This document shows, in pieces, positions 1-9,133 of a stretch of 64,000 nucleotides of DNA. Source of the stretch: Pseudomonadota bacterium. GTDB lineage: Bacteria > Pseudomonadota > Alphaproteobacteria > Rhizobiales > Xanthobacteraceae. Each line of letters opens with the position of its first letter. Position 1 is the first letter of the stretch. The DNA lies in NCBI GenBank assembly GCA_023387735.1, contig JAEWHP010000035.1, positions 248,001 to 312,000 on the forward strand, in the 5' to 3' direction. Both the position numbers and the translations under genes were made by a program. Below the pieces are notes generated by a model. It did no database searches, was not told where the DNA came from, and saw only the letters and a list, made by a program, of their open reading frames with translations.

Positions 1-1285
1 AGCGGCACGGCAGTTCGCCACCGGCGGCAATGGCGCGATCTATTACGGGCTCGGCGTCACCGAGCACAGCCAGGGCTCGACCACGGTGATCGCGATCGCC
101 AACCTCGCGATGGCGACCGGCAATATCGGCCGTCCCGGCGTCGGCGTGAACCCGCTGCGCGGGCAGAACAACGTCCAGGGCTCCTGCGACATGGGTTCGT
201 TCCCGCACGAACTGCCCGGCTATCGCCATATCTCCGGCGATGCGGTGCGCGACCAGTTCGAGACGATGTGGAACGTCAAGCTCAATCCGGAGCCGGGCCT
301 GCGCATTCCCAACATGTTCGACGCCGCGATAGACGGCACCTTCATGGGCCTCTATGTCCAGGGCGAGGACATCCTGCAGTCGGACCCCAACACCAGGCAT
401 GTGGTGGCGGCGCTGTCGTCGATGGAATGCGTCATCGTCCACGACCTCTTCCTCAACGAGACCGCCAACTACGCCCATGTCTTCCTGCCCGGATCGACCT
501 TCCTGGAAAAGGACGGCACCTTCACCAATGCCGAACGCCGCATCCAGCGCGTCCGCAAGGTGATGACCCCGCGCAACGGGCTTGCCGACTGGGAAGTCAC
601 CATCGGGCTTGCCAGGGCGATGGGCTTCGAGATGCACTACAATCACCCGTCCGAGATCATGGACGAGATCGCGGCGCTGACCCCGACCTTCGCCGGCGTC
701 TCCTACGCCAAATTGGAGGAACTCGGCTCGGTGCAGTGGCCCTGCAACGAGAAGGCGCCGGAAGGCACGCCGGTGATGCATATCGGCGGCTTCGTCCGCG
801 GCAAGGGCAAGTTCATCATCACCGAATATATCGCGACCGACGAACGCACCGGGCCACGATTCCCGCTGCTGCTGACGACGGGACGCATCCTCAGCCAGTA
901 CAATGTCGGCGCGCAGACAAGGCGTACCGACAACGTGGTCTGGCACAGCGAGGACCTGCTGGAAATTCATCCGCACGATGCCGAACAGCGCGGCATCCGC
1001 GACCGCGACTGGGTGCGGCTGAAGAGCCGTGCCGGCGAAACCACGCTGCGCGCGGAGATTACCGATCGCGTGGCGCCGGGCGTGGTCTACACCACGTTCC
1101 ACCATCCGGACACGCAGGCCAACGTCATCACGACAGACTTTTCGGACTGGGCCACCAACTGTCCGGAATACAAGGTAACGGCTGTACAGATCTCGCCGTC
1201 GAACGGTCCGAGCGACTGGCAGAAGGCCTATGACGAGCAGGCCCGCCACTCCCGCCGCATCGCGCCGGCCGAAGCCGCGGAGTAA
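1..1285 (+). CDS. fdsA: NAD-dependent formate dehydrogenase alpha subunit, 5'-truncated by window edge
   Basis: This is the C-terminal part of the molybdenum-containing catalytic subunit that oxidises formate to CO2. The reading frame is open from base 2 with no start, so the gene begins upstream of the window. Visible signatures are GLGVTEHSQG, then NIGRPGVGVNPLRGQNNVQG, followed by the C-terminal molybdopterin-dinucleotide-binding domain (TTGRILSQYN and a terminal GVVYTTFHHP block). The N-terminal iron-sulfur regions and the active-site residue lie outside the window. It is followed after 3 bases by fdhD and then fdsD, the usual fdsGBA-C-D order of soluble NAD-linked formate dehydrogenase, so fdsG and fdsB are expected just upstream. 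Confidence 0.93.
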   Translation, partial: AARQFATGGNGAIYYGLGVTEHSQGSTTVIAIANLAMATGNIGRPGVGVNPLRGQNNVQGSCDMGSFPHELPGYRHISGDAVRDQFETMWNVKLNPEPGLRIPNMFDAAIDGTFMGLYVQGEDILQSDPNTRHVVAALSSMECVIVHDLFLNETANYAHVFLPGSTFLEKDGTFTNAERRIQRVRKVMTPRNGLADWEVTIGLARAMGFEMHYNHPSEIMDEIAALTPTFAGVSYAKLEELGSVQWPCNEKAPEGTPVMHIGGFVRGKGKFIITEYIATDERTGPRFPLLLTTGRILSQYNVGAQTRRTDNVVWHSEDLLEIHPHDAEQRGIRDRDWVRLKSRAGETTLRAEITDRVAPGVVYTTFHHPDTQANVITTDFSDWATNCPEYKVTAVQISPSNGPSDWQKAYDEQARHSRRIAPAEAAE

Positions 1286-1288
1286 GGC

Positions 1289-2125
1289 ATGCCTCGTCCG
1301 GTCTATACCGCCGATCGGCAGGTCTGGCGCGACGGTCACCTCGGTGAAGGTACGCGCCTGATTCCGGAGGAGACGGCGATCGCCCTCACCTATAATGGCG
1401 GCACTTATGCCGTCATGATGGGCACGCCGCAACACCTGCGCGACTTCGCGATCGGCTTCAGCTTGAGCGAAGGCATCGTACAGTCCCCCGACGAGGTGGA
1501 ATCGCTCGACATCGTGGAACTCGACGACGGCATCGAGTTGCGCATGTGGCTGGCGCCCTCGCAAGCCGAGCGCGTCAACGAGCGCAGGCGCCATATCGCC
1601 GGGCCGACCGGTTGCGGCATCTGCGGGATCGATTCAATTGCGGAAGCCGTGCGGCCGGCCGCGGTGGTGACCAGCGGCACCAGCTTTTCGCCGCGCGAGA
1701 TCATGGCGGCGATGGCGAGCATGCCGCCATTGCAGGTGCTCAATGTCGAAACCCGCGCGGTGCATGCCGCCGCGTTCTGGATGCCTTCGCGCGGCATCGT
1801 CGCGTTGCGCGAGGATGTCGGCCGTCACAATGCGCTGGACAAGCTCGCCGGTGCGCTGGCGCAATCAGGCGTCTCGGCCGCCGACGGCATGGTGCTGCTG
1901 ACCAGCCGTGTCTCGGTCGAGATGGTGCAAAAGACAGCTGCGATCGGCGCACCGCTGATGGTCGCAGTATCGGCGCCAACCGCGCTGGCAGTACGAACGG
2001 CTGACGCCGCAGGCATCACGCTCGCCGCCATCGCCCGCTCCGACGGTTTTGAGATCTTCACGCATCCGGCGCGGATCGCGGTTGCACAGAACGCTGGCGT
2101 TGCGGAGGCTACCCATGTCGCCTGA
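1289..2125 (+). CDS. fdhD: Formate dehydrogenase accessory sulfurtransferase FdhD
   Basis: A 278-residue protein of normal FdhD length. Family knowledge: FdhD moves sulfur from a cysteine desulfurase to the molybdenum cofactor before it is inserted into formate dehydrogenase. The key CxxC motif is visible as GCGICG around residue 110, followed by GIDSIAEA, and the later block VALREDVGRHNALDKL is a family hallmark. It begins 3 bases after the alpha-subunit stop and its last 11 bases overlap the delta-subunit gene, so the three are probably translationally coupled. Also called fdsC in fds operons. Confidence 0.95.
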   Translation: MPRPVYTADRQVWRDGHLGEGTRLIPEETAIALTYNGGTYAVMMGTPQHLRDFAIGFSLSEGIVQSPDEVESLDIVELDDGIELRMWLAPSQAERVNERRRHIAGPTGCGICGIDSIAEAVRPAAVVTSGTSFSPREIMAAMASMPPLQVLNVETRAVHAAAFWMPSRGIVALREDVGRHNALDKLAGALAQSGVSAADGMVLLTSRVSVEMVQKTAAIGAPLMVAVSAPTALAVRTADAAGITLAAIARSDGFEIFTHPARIAVAQNAGVAEATHVA

Positions 2126-2327
2126 TCGACTGATCTACATGGCCAACCAGATCGGAAAATTCTTCCAGAGCCAGGGCCATGACAAGGCCGTGCCCGGCAT
2201 CGCCGAACACATCAGGAAGTTCTGGGATCCGCGGATGCGCAAGGCGATCTTTGCGCATCTCGATAGCGGCGGTGCCGGGCTCGATCCCTATGTGCGCGAC
2301 GCGCTCGAGACGCTGAAGAAGGCGTAA
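2115..2327 (+). CDS. fdsD: Formate dehydrogenase delta subunit FdsD
   Basis: A 70-residue protein starting MSPDRLIYMANQIGKFF, which is the FdsD/DUF family signature. FdsD is a small subunit or assembly factor of soluble NAD-linked formate dehydrogenases. The ATG at 2115 lies inside the end of fdhD (overlap 11 bases). An in-frame start further upstream would add 22 residues coding only in the fdhD shadow, so I prefer 2115. It is the last gene of the operon; a hairpin-forming dispersed repeat follows about 50 bases downstream. Confidence 0.88.
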   Translation: MSPDRLIYMANQIGKFFQSQGHDKAVPGIAEHIRKFWDPRMRKAIFAHLDSGGAGLDPYVRDALETLKKA

Positions 2328-2377
2328 GTCGCTTCCTCAAACTGGCATCGGACTCGTGGAGGCGCCCCTCACCCCGA

Positions 2378-2405
2378 CCCTCTCCCCGCAAGAGCGGGGC
2401 GAGGG
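2378..2405. repeat. Dispersed palindromic repeat downstream of fdsD
   Basis: Two 12-base arms (2378-2389 and 2394-2405) pair with a single mismatch around a 4-base loop. The CCCTCTCCCCGC..GCGGGGCGAGGG core is a type commonly scattered between genes in Bradyrhizobium and relatives (from memory). It lies between the ends of two convergent genes and could stop transcription from both sides, although there is no long T run. Confidence 0.6.
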
Positions 2406-2447
2406 AGAAGTGAGCGGCGCCTTCGATCGTCGTGCTTCGGGAAGCTC

Positions 2448-3224
2448 CTACATTCCCATGATCGCAATATCCTTCACCGTTCCGCTGACACCGGTGATTT
2501 TCGCGGCCTCGGTCGCCTTCCCGGTGGCGAGATCGATGCTGTAGAGCGTGCTGCCCGCCATCAGCCAGGCTTCGTTCTTGCCGGCGCCGTCGGACCAGAT
2601 GTCGAACGCCGCGTCACTCGCCTTGATGCCGAGCTTGCCGATCGCGCCGAGCACGCCGTCATTCGGCGGCGCCTGCTTGATCAGGCCGCCGATGGTGGCA
2701 TCGATGTTGAACAACGCCGTCTCCTTCGCGCCCTTGACCGAATTGGTATAGGCGCCGGCCACGATGTTGGGCTTCTCGCCCTTGTGCATGTCGCTCTCGG
2801 CGTACTTGTGGTCGCCGTCCTTGGTCACCTTGCCGTCATCGACATTGGCGCGCAGGTTCATTCCGTCGGCGCCCATCACGCGCAGGCGGTCCGCCACAGG
2901 GTTAAAATCGACCGTCGCGGCGACGCCCTTGGCAAGCATGGTGTCGAGCCTGGACTTCATGGTGGCCTTGCCGTCCGCCGCAATGGTCACGACGGTTCCG
3001 TCATCGACCAGTCCGTACAGCATGCCGTCGGCCGGCCGCACGTCGATGCCGACCAGAGCGCCGGAAATTCCGGTCACCTTGACCGAGCCGGTCGCCTTCT
3101 TCTGCGCGGTATCGACCATGGCGATGGTGTCACCACCAACCAGCGCGGCGACCTGCGCGGCGTTGGCGGCGGCCGACGACAGCAATACTGCCGCCGAAGC
3201 GGCCAAAATCGAACGAAAATTCAT
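2448..3224 (-). CDS. Secreted DUF4394 protein
   Basis: A 258-residue protein with a Sec-type signal peptide (about residues 1-22: positive start, hydrophobic alanine-rich core, ANAA cleavage region). The mature part is a repetitive beta-rich domain matching DUF4394: recurring blocks such as GALVGIDVRPADGMLYGL and a repeated pattern near the end (AWLMAGSTLYSIDLATGKA) suggest a propeller-like fold. The biochemical role is unknown. The ATG at 3224 is chosen because the signal peptide starts there and GAGGGAG sits just upstream; a longer frame adds 59 residues of no recognisable type. It is transcribed divergently from an ECF sigma/anti-sigma pair, which suggests it belongs to that sigma factor's regulon. 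Confidence 0.85.
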   Translation of the reverse strand: MNFRSILAASAAVLLSSAAANAAQVAALVGGDTIAMVDTAQKKATGSVKVTGISGALVGIDVRPADGMLYGLVDDGTVVTIAADGKATMKSRLDTMLAKGVAATVDFNPVADRLRVMGADGMNLRANVDDGKVTKDGDHKYAESDMHKGEKPNIVAGAYTNSVKGAKETALFNIDATIGGLIKQAPPNDGVLGAIGKLGIKASDAAFDIWSDGAGKNEAWLMAGSTLYSIDLATGKATEAAKITGVSGTVKDIAIMGM

Positions 3225-3271
3225 CGTGAGGCTCCCTCTGTTGCTGCGATCCTCTCGGGACCGACACAGCG

Positions 3272-3300
3272 GGTACCGGCGGCATGGCGAAACGGATGCA
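3272..3300 (-). promoter_or_regulatory. Candidate ECF-type promoter for the DUF4394 gene
   Basis: Read on the minus strand: TGCATCC (3300-3294), then 16 bases, then GGTACC (3277-3272), 47 bases upstream of the DUF4394 start. The same heptamer occurs facing the other way in front of the sigma gene, as expected if one ECF sigma reads both. The assignment is inferred from this symmetry only. Confidence 0.4.
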
Positions 3301-3326
3301 GCGCGCCGAAAATAATTTTGCGGCTG

Positions 3327-3355
3327 TGCATCCAAATGCCGCAGCGGGATGGTAG
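3327..3355 (+). promoter_or_regulatory. Candidate autoregulated ECF promoter for the sigma gene
   Basis: TGCATCC at 3327-3333 is followed by 17 bases and GGTA at 3351-3354, about 25 bases before the sigma start. It mirrors the element facing DUF4394, except that the spacer is one base longer. Confidence 0.4.
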
Positions 3356-3378
3356 AGCAATTATGCAAGGGCATAGAC

Positions 3379-3951
3379 ATGACCGGAAATGGCACGATCA
3401 CGGCGCGCGACCCCGCCGTTCTCGATCAGGAGCGCGAGGCGCAACTCGCCGCCGCCCTGGCCCGTTGTGCGGCGGGCGATCGCTCCGCGTTGCAGGTGAT
3501 CTACAACAGCGAGGCGCCGCGCATGATCGGCGTCGCCCGTCGCATCCTGTTCCGGCAGGATCTCGCGGAAGAAGCGGTCCACGATGCCTTCATCCGGATC
3601 TGGCGCGCCGCGGCCGGCTTCGATCCCCATCGCGGCAGTGCGCGCGGCTGGCTCTATGCGGTGGTGCGCAACCGCGCGCTCAGCATCCATCGCAACGAAC
3701 ACCGCTATGATTCATCTAGCGAAGGTGCCGAGGATATCGACTGCGAAGTCGCGCTGTCGCGGCTGCCGGAGACCAGCGCGCTGCGCCGCTGCCTCGAGCA
3801 GATCGACCGCCCGCGCCGCGACGTCGTGGTGCTGGCCTATGTTCACGGGATGAGCCACGGCGAGTTGGCGGGAAGACTTAAAGTGCCGCTCGGTACGGTA
3901 AAGAGCTGGGTACGCCGCAGCCTGTTTGCGTTGCAGGAGTGCATGGGATGA
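3379..3951 (+). CDS. ECF RNA polymerase sigma factor (SigK-like group)
   Basis: A 190-residue sigma-70 family protein with only regions 2 and 4. Region 2 is visible as RQDLAEEAVHDAFIRIWRAA with GSARGWLYAVVRNRALS behind it. Region 4 carries the helix-turn-helix GMSHGELAGRLKVPLGTVKS. I start at 3379 (MTGNGTI) because AAGG lies 8 bases upstream; an in-frame ATG at 3349 would add 10 residues and overlap the candidate promoter. Its stop overlaps the start of the anti-sigma gene in ATGA, the usual arrangement for translationally coupled sigma/anti-sigma pairs. The triggering signal cannot be read from sequence. Confidence 0.9.
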   Translation: MTGNGTITARDPAVLDQEREAQLAAALARCAAGDRSALQVIYNSEAPRMIGVARRILFRQDLAEEAVHDAFIRIWRAAAGFDPHRGSARGWLYAVVRNRALSIHRNEHRYDSSSEGAEDIDCEVALSRLPETSALRRCLEQIDRPRRDVVVLAYVHGMSHGELAGRLKVPLGTVKSWVRRSLFALQECMG

Positions 3952-4700
3952 ACCAGCCCGATGCCGATGACGCAATGGCCGCCGATTATGTGATGGGTCT
4001 CCTCGATGACGCCGAGCACGCCGCGGCCGAACGGCGGATCGAGACCGATGACGGCTTTGCCCGCGCCGTCAGCGCCTGGCGAGAGCGGCTTGCCGACCTC
4101 GATTCCACCGCCGAGGAAACACCGCCCAGCCCGGCGCTGTGGCAGCGGATTGCGGACGCGACAAAAGTCGCGCCGATCGACGCCCTGCCCTCGGCGCGCG
4201 CCGCGCTGCGCGGCGCCACGCTCTGGGACGACATCAAGTTCTGGCGCTTCGCCGGGATCGGCGGAGCGCTCGCCGCGCTGCTGTTTGCGACGATCATGGT
4301 CGGTGCGTTGACGACGTCGCGCCATCTTCGCAACGACCTGATTGCGTTGGCGCAGAGCAAGCCGGTCTACGTCGCCGTGCTGGTGAACGACACGACGCGA
4401 GAGGCCGGGGCCATCGTCAACGCATTTGCCAACGGCCGGGTCGAGCTCGTCCCGTTGCGCCCGATCGAGGTTCCGCCCGGGCGCACGCTGCAGGTCTGGA
4501 CGCTGTGGGATCGCGCCGTCGGGCCGAAATCGATCGGCATCACGGGTCAGTCGCGCACGCTGCAGCTGAACCTGGAATCGTTGCCGGAGACCGTGCAGAA
4601 CCAGCTGTTCGAGATCACGCTCGAGCCTGAAGGCGGCTCTCCGATCGGACGGCCGACCGGCCCGATCCTGTTCAAGGGCAACGCAGCGCGGACGTTGTGA
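3948..4700 (+). CDS. Anti-sigma factor, RskA-like, single-pass membrane protein
   Basis: A 250-residue protein whose first 75 residues (ADYVMGLLDDAEHAAAERRI, then LWQRIAD) match the sigma-binding domain of RskA-type anti-sigma factors. There is no HxxxCxxC zinc motif, so it is not a zinc-binding anti-sigma. One transmembrane segment lies at about 101-121 and the remaining C-terminal domain should be periplasmic, with the RskA-type block PLRPIEVPPGRTLQVWTLW. Family knowledge: such proteins hold the ECF sigma at the membrane until regulated proteolysis frees it. ATG 3948 overlaps the sigma stop. Confidence 0.9.
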   Translation: MNQPDADDAMAADYVMGLLDDAEHAAAERRIETDDGFARAVSAWRERLADLDSTAEETPPSPALWQRIADATKVAPIDALPSARAALRGATLWDDIKFWRFAGIGGALAALLFATIMVGALTTSRHLRNDLIALAQSKPVYVAVLVNDTTREAGAIVNAFANGRVELVPLRPIEVPPGRTLQVWTLWDRAVGPKSIGITGQSRTLQLNLESLPETVQNQLFEITLEPEGGSPIGRPTGPILFKGNAARTL

Positions 4701-4733
4701 TAGCAGAAGCGGTCGGCCGCGGTCGCGGTCCGC

Positions 4734-7670
4734 CTACTCTCCGCCCACCAGCGCCTGAAACACCCGCCGCACCTCGGCCTCGGTCTCGCGCACCCGCGCC
4801 TCCAGGGTCGAAAAATCCGGCGTGTCGCCGGCGCGCGCCATCACGCGCAACAAATTCTCTCCTGCCGTTTCCGGGTTGAACTTCTCGGTGACGCACAGCC
4901 TGATGATCTGGGTCAGATCGTGATAGAGCCGCGCGGCCGAGCGCAGGATTTCGGCATCGGATTGCGGCAGCACGCCGAGACGCGCGGCGTTGTCGAGCAC
5001 CTGCAGCGTGGAGACGCTGAGGATTTCCGGCTTGGCCGAGGCATGAACGAGCTGCAGAAACTGCGCGATGAAATCGATATCGACCAGGCCACCGGCGGCG
5101 AGCTTGAGGTCCCAGATGTCATCCTCGCCCTTCTCCAGCGCGATCGCACGGCGCATGTCGGCGACGTCGTGAGCCGTGCCGGCGGGATCGCGCGGTCGTG
5201 TCAGCACGCTCGCAATAACGTCCTCGATCTTTTTCCTGAATGCCGGCGAAGCCGAGATCACCCGCGCCCGCGTCAGCGCCATGTGCTCCCAGGTCCAGGC
5301 TTCGCGCTCCTGGTAGTCGGCAAAGGAATCGATTCGCGACGCCACCGGCCCGGCGCGGCCGGACGGCCGCAGCCGCATGTCGACGTCGTAGAGCACGCCG
5401 TAATTGGTTCGCGTCGTGAACGCCGAGATCAGCCGCTGGGTCAGCCGCGCAAAATACTGCGCGCCGTGCAGCGACCTTTCGCCGTCGGAGTCGGGGCTGT
5501 CTTCTTCGAAGTCATAAAGCAGGATCAGATCGAGGTCGGAGGATGCCGTCATCTCGCGGCTGCCGAGCCGGCCCATCGCCAGGATCGCCGTCTCCTGCCC
5601 CTTGATGCGGCCATACTGGGCCGCGAACTGCTCGGTGACGAGACCGTGCACGGTGTGCACGATGCCCTCGGCCACGTCGGCAAAGGCCACGCTGGCCTGC
5701 TGGGCGGAGACCGTGCCGGAGAGAATTCGCGTGCCGATCAGGAACAGGCTCTCCTGCCCGAACAGCCGTAGACGATCGAGGAAATCCTCGTAGGAACTGG
5801 CATCCTTCAGCGTCGCCGCCAAGCGCGTGGACAGCTCCTTCTGGTCCGGCATGGCGCCGAAGAAGCGCGGATCGATCAGCCCGTCCATGATCTGCGGCTG
5901 ACGCGCCAGCATGTCGCCGAGCCGTGGCGCGGCCCCCAGAATGAGCGCCACCAGCGCGACGAGATCGCGGTTCTCCCGCAGCAGCGAAATCAGCCGCCCG
6001 CCGCGCTGCAGAGCGCCAAGAAAACGGTCGAACGCGGTGACGGCATCGTCGGGGTCTTCGGCATGCGCGATGCCGTCGATCAGGCCGGGAATGAATTCGA
6101 TGAAGGCGGCTTTGGTCGCCTCGTTGCGGAGCGCGCGGTAGTTGCCTTCGGCCCAGTGCTGCAGCGTTCCCGCCACCATCACCGGCTTCTTGAAGCCGAG
6201 GGTCGTCAGATGTTCAAGCAGGCGGGCATCGTCCGGTCCACCGCCATAGTTGATCTCGGGCATTCTTTCCGAGCCGGTCGGATCGCCCTCGAACAGCTTG
6301 CTGTAGTGTCCCTGCACGATGTTCAGATGGCCAAGCAAATCCTCGGCGAATGCTGCGCGATTCTCGTAGCCGAAGAAATTCGCAAAACGCTCGATGGCCT
6401 CGGCGTCATCGGGCAACGCATGGGTCTGTTCGTCCGCGATCATCTGCAGCCGGTGCTCGACCCGGCGCAAGAACTCGTAAGCTACCGTCAGTTCGTCACG
6501 CGCCTGAAACGTGATCCAGTTGCTGGTCGCGAGAATCTCGAGTGCGGTCAGCGTAGGGCGCACGCGCAGCTGCGGATGACGGCCGCCGGCGATCAATTGC
6601 TGCGTCTGCGCGAAAAACTCGATCTCGCGGATGCCGCCGCGGCCGACCTTGACGTTGTGGCCCTCGACCGCGATTTCGCTCTGGCCGCGATAGGTCTGCA
6701 TCTGCCGCTTCATGTCGTGGACGTCGGCGAGTGCCGCGAAATCCAGATGCTTGCGCCAGACAAACGGTGCGAGCTCGGCAACCAGCGCCTCGCCCGCCTT
6801 GGCGTCGCCGGCACACGGCCGCGCCTTGATCATCGCCGCGCGTTCCCAGGTCCGGCCTTCTCGCTCGTAATAGTGCAGCGCCGCGTCGGTCGAAATCGCG
6901 ACCTGCGTCGAGGCCGGATCGGGCCGCAGGCGCAGGTCGACGCGAAACACGTAGCCCTCGCCAGAGCGTTGCTGCAGCAGGCGCGCCAGCGCCTGCGTCA
7001 CGCGCACGAAGAACGGCGCCGGCTCGATGTCGGCGACCAGCGAGGTGGCCGCGGGATCGAAAAAAACGATCAGATCGATGTCACTCGAATAGTTCAGCTC
7101 GCCCGCGCCCATCTTGCCCATGGCCAGAACGATCAACCCGGACCCCTCCTCCGGCTTGTCGTCGTTGGCCGCCGTCATCCGGCCGCGCGCGACTTCCTGG
7201 CGCAGCAGGAAGCGCAGCGCTGTCTGCACCGAGACGGTCGCAAGATCGGTCAGCGCCGCCGTCACCCGCATCACCGGCCAGACCCCGCCAATGTCGCACA
7301 GCGCGATCAAAAGCGCGGCTTCCGCCTTCATGCGGCGAAGCAGATGCATGACGTCGGCTTCGCTCGCAGCCGCCAGCACGTCGCCGGAGGTCCTTTCGAT
7401 CAGCGCCCGCAGGTGCGGCTCCGGGTCGCACGCCAGCAACCGGCCGAGCCGTGCGGCATCGGCGCGGATCAGGTCGAACAGGTAGGGCGAGAACTCGACG
7501 ATGCCGAGCAGGATGGCCCGGGCGAACGGGCGATCGAGCCACGCGCCGATGGCAGCCGACTGCTCGGGTTCGAGCTCGGCAAGCCATTCTCCCAGGCGCG
7601 CTTCGGCATTGCTGGCAGCGGTGATATGCGGCCCGCTGACGAACCGCGCGGCCAATGCAGAGGAATTCAT
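4734..7670 (-). CDS. glnE: Bifunctional glutamine synthetase adenylyltransferase/deadenylase
   Basis: A 978-residue protein of typical GlnE length. It switches glutamine synthetase off and on by adding or removing AMP, under control of PII. Two nucleotidyltransferase domains are visible. The N-terminal one (deadenylylation) has MGKMGAGELNYSSDIDLIVF at about 183-203. The C-terminal one (adenylylation) has MGRLGSREMTASSDLDLILL at about 693-713. Both keep the paired aspartates that bind metal. Its ATG overlaps the stop of the upstream histidine kinase gene in ATGA, so it is read as the last gene of the protease/two-component cluster. It converges with the anti-sigma gene only 33 bases away. Confidence 0.96.
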   Translation of the reverse strand: MNSSALAARFVSGPHITAASNAEARLGEWLAELEPEQSAAIGAWLDRPFARAILLGIVEFSPYLFDLIRADAARLGRLLACDPEPHLRALIERTSGDVLAAASEADVMHLLRRMKAEAALLIALCDIGGVWPVMRVTAALTDLATVSVQTALRFLLRQEVARGRMTAANDDKPEEGSGLIVLAMGKMGAGELNYSSDIDLIVFFDPAATSLVADIEPAPFFVRVTQALARLLQQRSGEGYVFRVDLRLRPDPASTQVAISTDAALHYYEREGRTWERAAMIKARPCAGDAKAGEALVAELAPFVWRKHLDFAALADVHDMKRQMQTYRGQSEIAVEGHNVKVGRGGIREIEFFAQTQQLIAGGRHPQLRVRPTLTALEILATSNWITFQARDELTVAYEFLRRVEHRLQMIADEQTHALPDDAEAIERFANFFGYENRAAFAEDLLGHLNIVQGHYSKLFEGDPTGSERMPEINYGGGPDDARLLEHLTTLGFKKPVMVAGTLQHWAEGNYRALRNEATKAAFIEFIPGLIDGIAHAEDPDDAVTAFDRFLGALQRGGRLISLLRENRDLVALVALILGAAPRLGDMLARQPQIMDGLIDPRFFGAMPDQKELSTRLAATLKDASSYEDFLDRLRLFGQESLFLIGTRILSGTVSAQQASVAFADVAEGIVHTVHGLVTEQFAAQYGRIKGQETAILAMGRLGSREMTASSDLDLILLYDFEEDSPDSDGERSLHGAQYFARLTQRLISAFTTRTNYGVLYDVDMRLRPSGRAGPVASRIDSFADYQEREAWTWEHMALTRARVISASPAFRKKIEDVIASVLTRPRDPAGTAHDVADMRRAIALEKGEDDIWDLKLAAGGLVDIDFIAQFLQLVHASAKPEILSVSTLQVLDNAARLGVLPQSDAEILRSAARLYHDLTQIIRLCVTEKFNPETAGENLLRVMARAGDTPDFSTLEARVRETEAEVRRVFQALVGGE

Positions 7671-9133
7671 GCCACCTTCTGTGGCACATCCGGCGTTTGA
7701 GCCGCAAGCCTGTCACCGCCGGCCGCAATGGCCGGGATCGCCAGCGTCGCGGTCAGCCCCGGGAGCGAATCGCCGAGCCTGAGTTCGCCGCCATGCAGCG
7801 TCGCGACCGCCGATGCCAGGCTGAGGCCGAGACCGGAACCGGGCTGCGTCCGGCTGGCTTCGAGCCGCACGAAACGCTCCACCGCATGCTTGCGATCGGA
7901 TTCGGGAATGCCGGGTCCATGGTCGGTGACGCTGAGCAGCACGGTGTCGCCCTCGCGCCGTGCCTCGATCAGGATTTCCCGGGTACGTGCGGCGGCGGCT
8001 GGGTCCAGCGGCTGCACCACCGGTGACGGCTTGCCGTATTTGATCGCGTTCTCGACCAGGTTGGCCAGTGCCTGGCCGATCAGCTCGCGGTTGCCGTGAA
8101 GGGTCGCGGGTGTAGCCTTGACACGCAACGTCATGCCGTCGTCTTCGGCCAGCGGCTCGTAGAGTTCGTGAATGCTCCTGGCGACGTCGGCGGCGTCGAA
8201 ATCGTCCATATTGCCGCGCGCCTGGCCGGACTCGGCACGCGCGATCATCAGCAGCGCGTTGAAGGTGCGGATCAGGCCGTCGGATTCCTCGATGGTCCGC
8301 TCCAGCGCCGCGCGATACTCCGCCTCGCTGCCGGAACTGGCCAACGCCTCCTCGGCGCGGTTGCGCAGGCGCGTCAGCGGCGTCTTCAGGTCGTGGGCGA
8401 TGTTGTCGGAAACTTCCTTCAGGCCCGTCATCAGGGCCTCGATACGCTCCAGCATCGCATTGAGGTTTTCCGCCAGACGATCGAGTTCGTCGCCGCTGCG
8501 TCCGACCGGCAGCCGTCCGGAGAGGTCGCCGGCCATGATGCGCTGGGCGGTGCCGGTCATGGCGTCAATGCGCTGCAACACCCGACGCGCGACGAAGATG
8601 CCGCCGCCGATGCCGAGAACGATGACGACCAGAAACGACCATTGCGCAGCGTGGGCGACGATGCCGAACAGCCGGCGGCGTTCTTCAAGGTCGCGACCGA
8701 CCAGCAGGCGGAAACCGTTGGCGAGTTCGGTGACGTACACGAGGGCGCGATGATCCGCAGCGTCCTGCTCCTCCATCCGGCGATAGGCGGTCTCGGACCA
8801 GCCGGTCGAAGCCATCACGCCCGGCGACAGCGACCCGACATTGCCGCCGACCGCCACGCCTGCCGGCGTGGTGACGAGATAGAGATTGGCGCCCGGCCGC
8901 AGCGCCCGGCTGCCGAGCGTCCCGATGATGCCGCGCAGGCCCCAGCGCGTGTAGATGTCGGTAATCTCGGCGACTTCGACGTTGACCGTGGTGGTGATCT
9001 GCTCGGTGATCAGCCTTCGCGTATTCCAGGCAAAATAGCCGAGCAGCGACGCGGCAAACAGAGCAAACATGAACAGATAGACCAGCGTCAGGCGAAACGC
9101 GGTGGTCCGGATCAGTTTACCGAAGGCCGTCAC
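7667..9133 (-). CDS. Sensor histidine kinase of the Do-protease cluster
   Basis: A 488-residue membrane kinase: transmembrane segment at about 13-33, periplasmic sensor domain of about 130 residues, second transmembrane segment at about 168-190, HAMP, dimerisation domain with the phosphorylated His in NIAHDLKTPLTRLR (about residue 247), and an ATPase domain ending GSGLGLSLASAV. It starts with GTG inside the last 17 bases of the response regulator gene, and its stop overlaps glnE. The signal is probably an envelope condition, inferred from the protease gene two genes upstream. I recognise no named orthologue with confidence. Confidence 0.92.
   Translation of the reverse strand: MTAFGKLIRTTAFRLTLVYLFMFALFAASLLGYFAWNTRRLITEQITTTVNVEVAEITDIYTRWGLRGIIGTLGSRALRPGANLYLVTTPAGVAVGGNVGSLSPGVMASTGWSETAYRRMEEQDAADHRALVYVTELANGFRLLVGRDLEERRRLFGIVAHAAQWSFLVVIVLGIGGGIFVARRVLQRIDAMTGTAQRIMAGDLSGRLPVGRSGDELDRLAENLNAMLERIEALMTGLKEVSDNIAHDLKTPLTRLRNRAEEALASSGSEAEYRAALERTIEESDGLIRTFNALLMIARAESGQARGNMDDFDAADVARSIHELYEPLAEDDGMTLRVKATPATLHGNRELIGQALANLVENAIKYGKPSPVVQPLDPAAAARTREILIEARREGDTVLLSVTDHGPGIPESDRKHAVERFVRLEASRTQPGSGLGLSLASAVATLHGGELRLGDSLPGLTATLAIPAIAAGGDRLAAQTPDVPQKVA

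Noticed and set aside
6063..7700. A 545-residue plus-strand frame opposite glnE
   Set aside because: glnE carries both nucleotidyltransferase motifs; the opposite frame has none and no ribosome-binding site.
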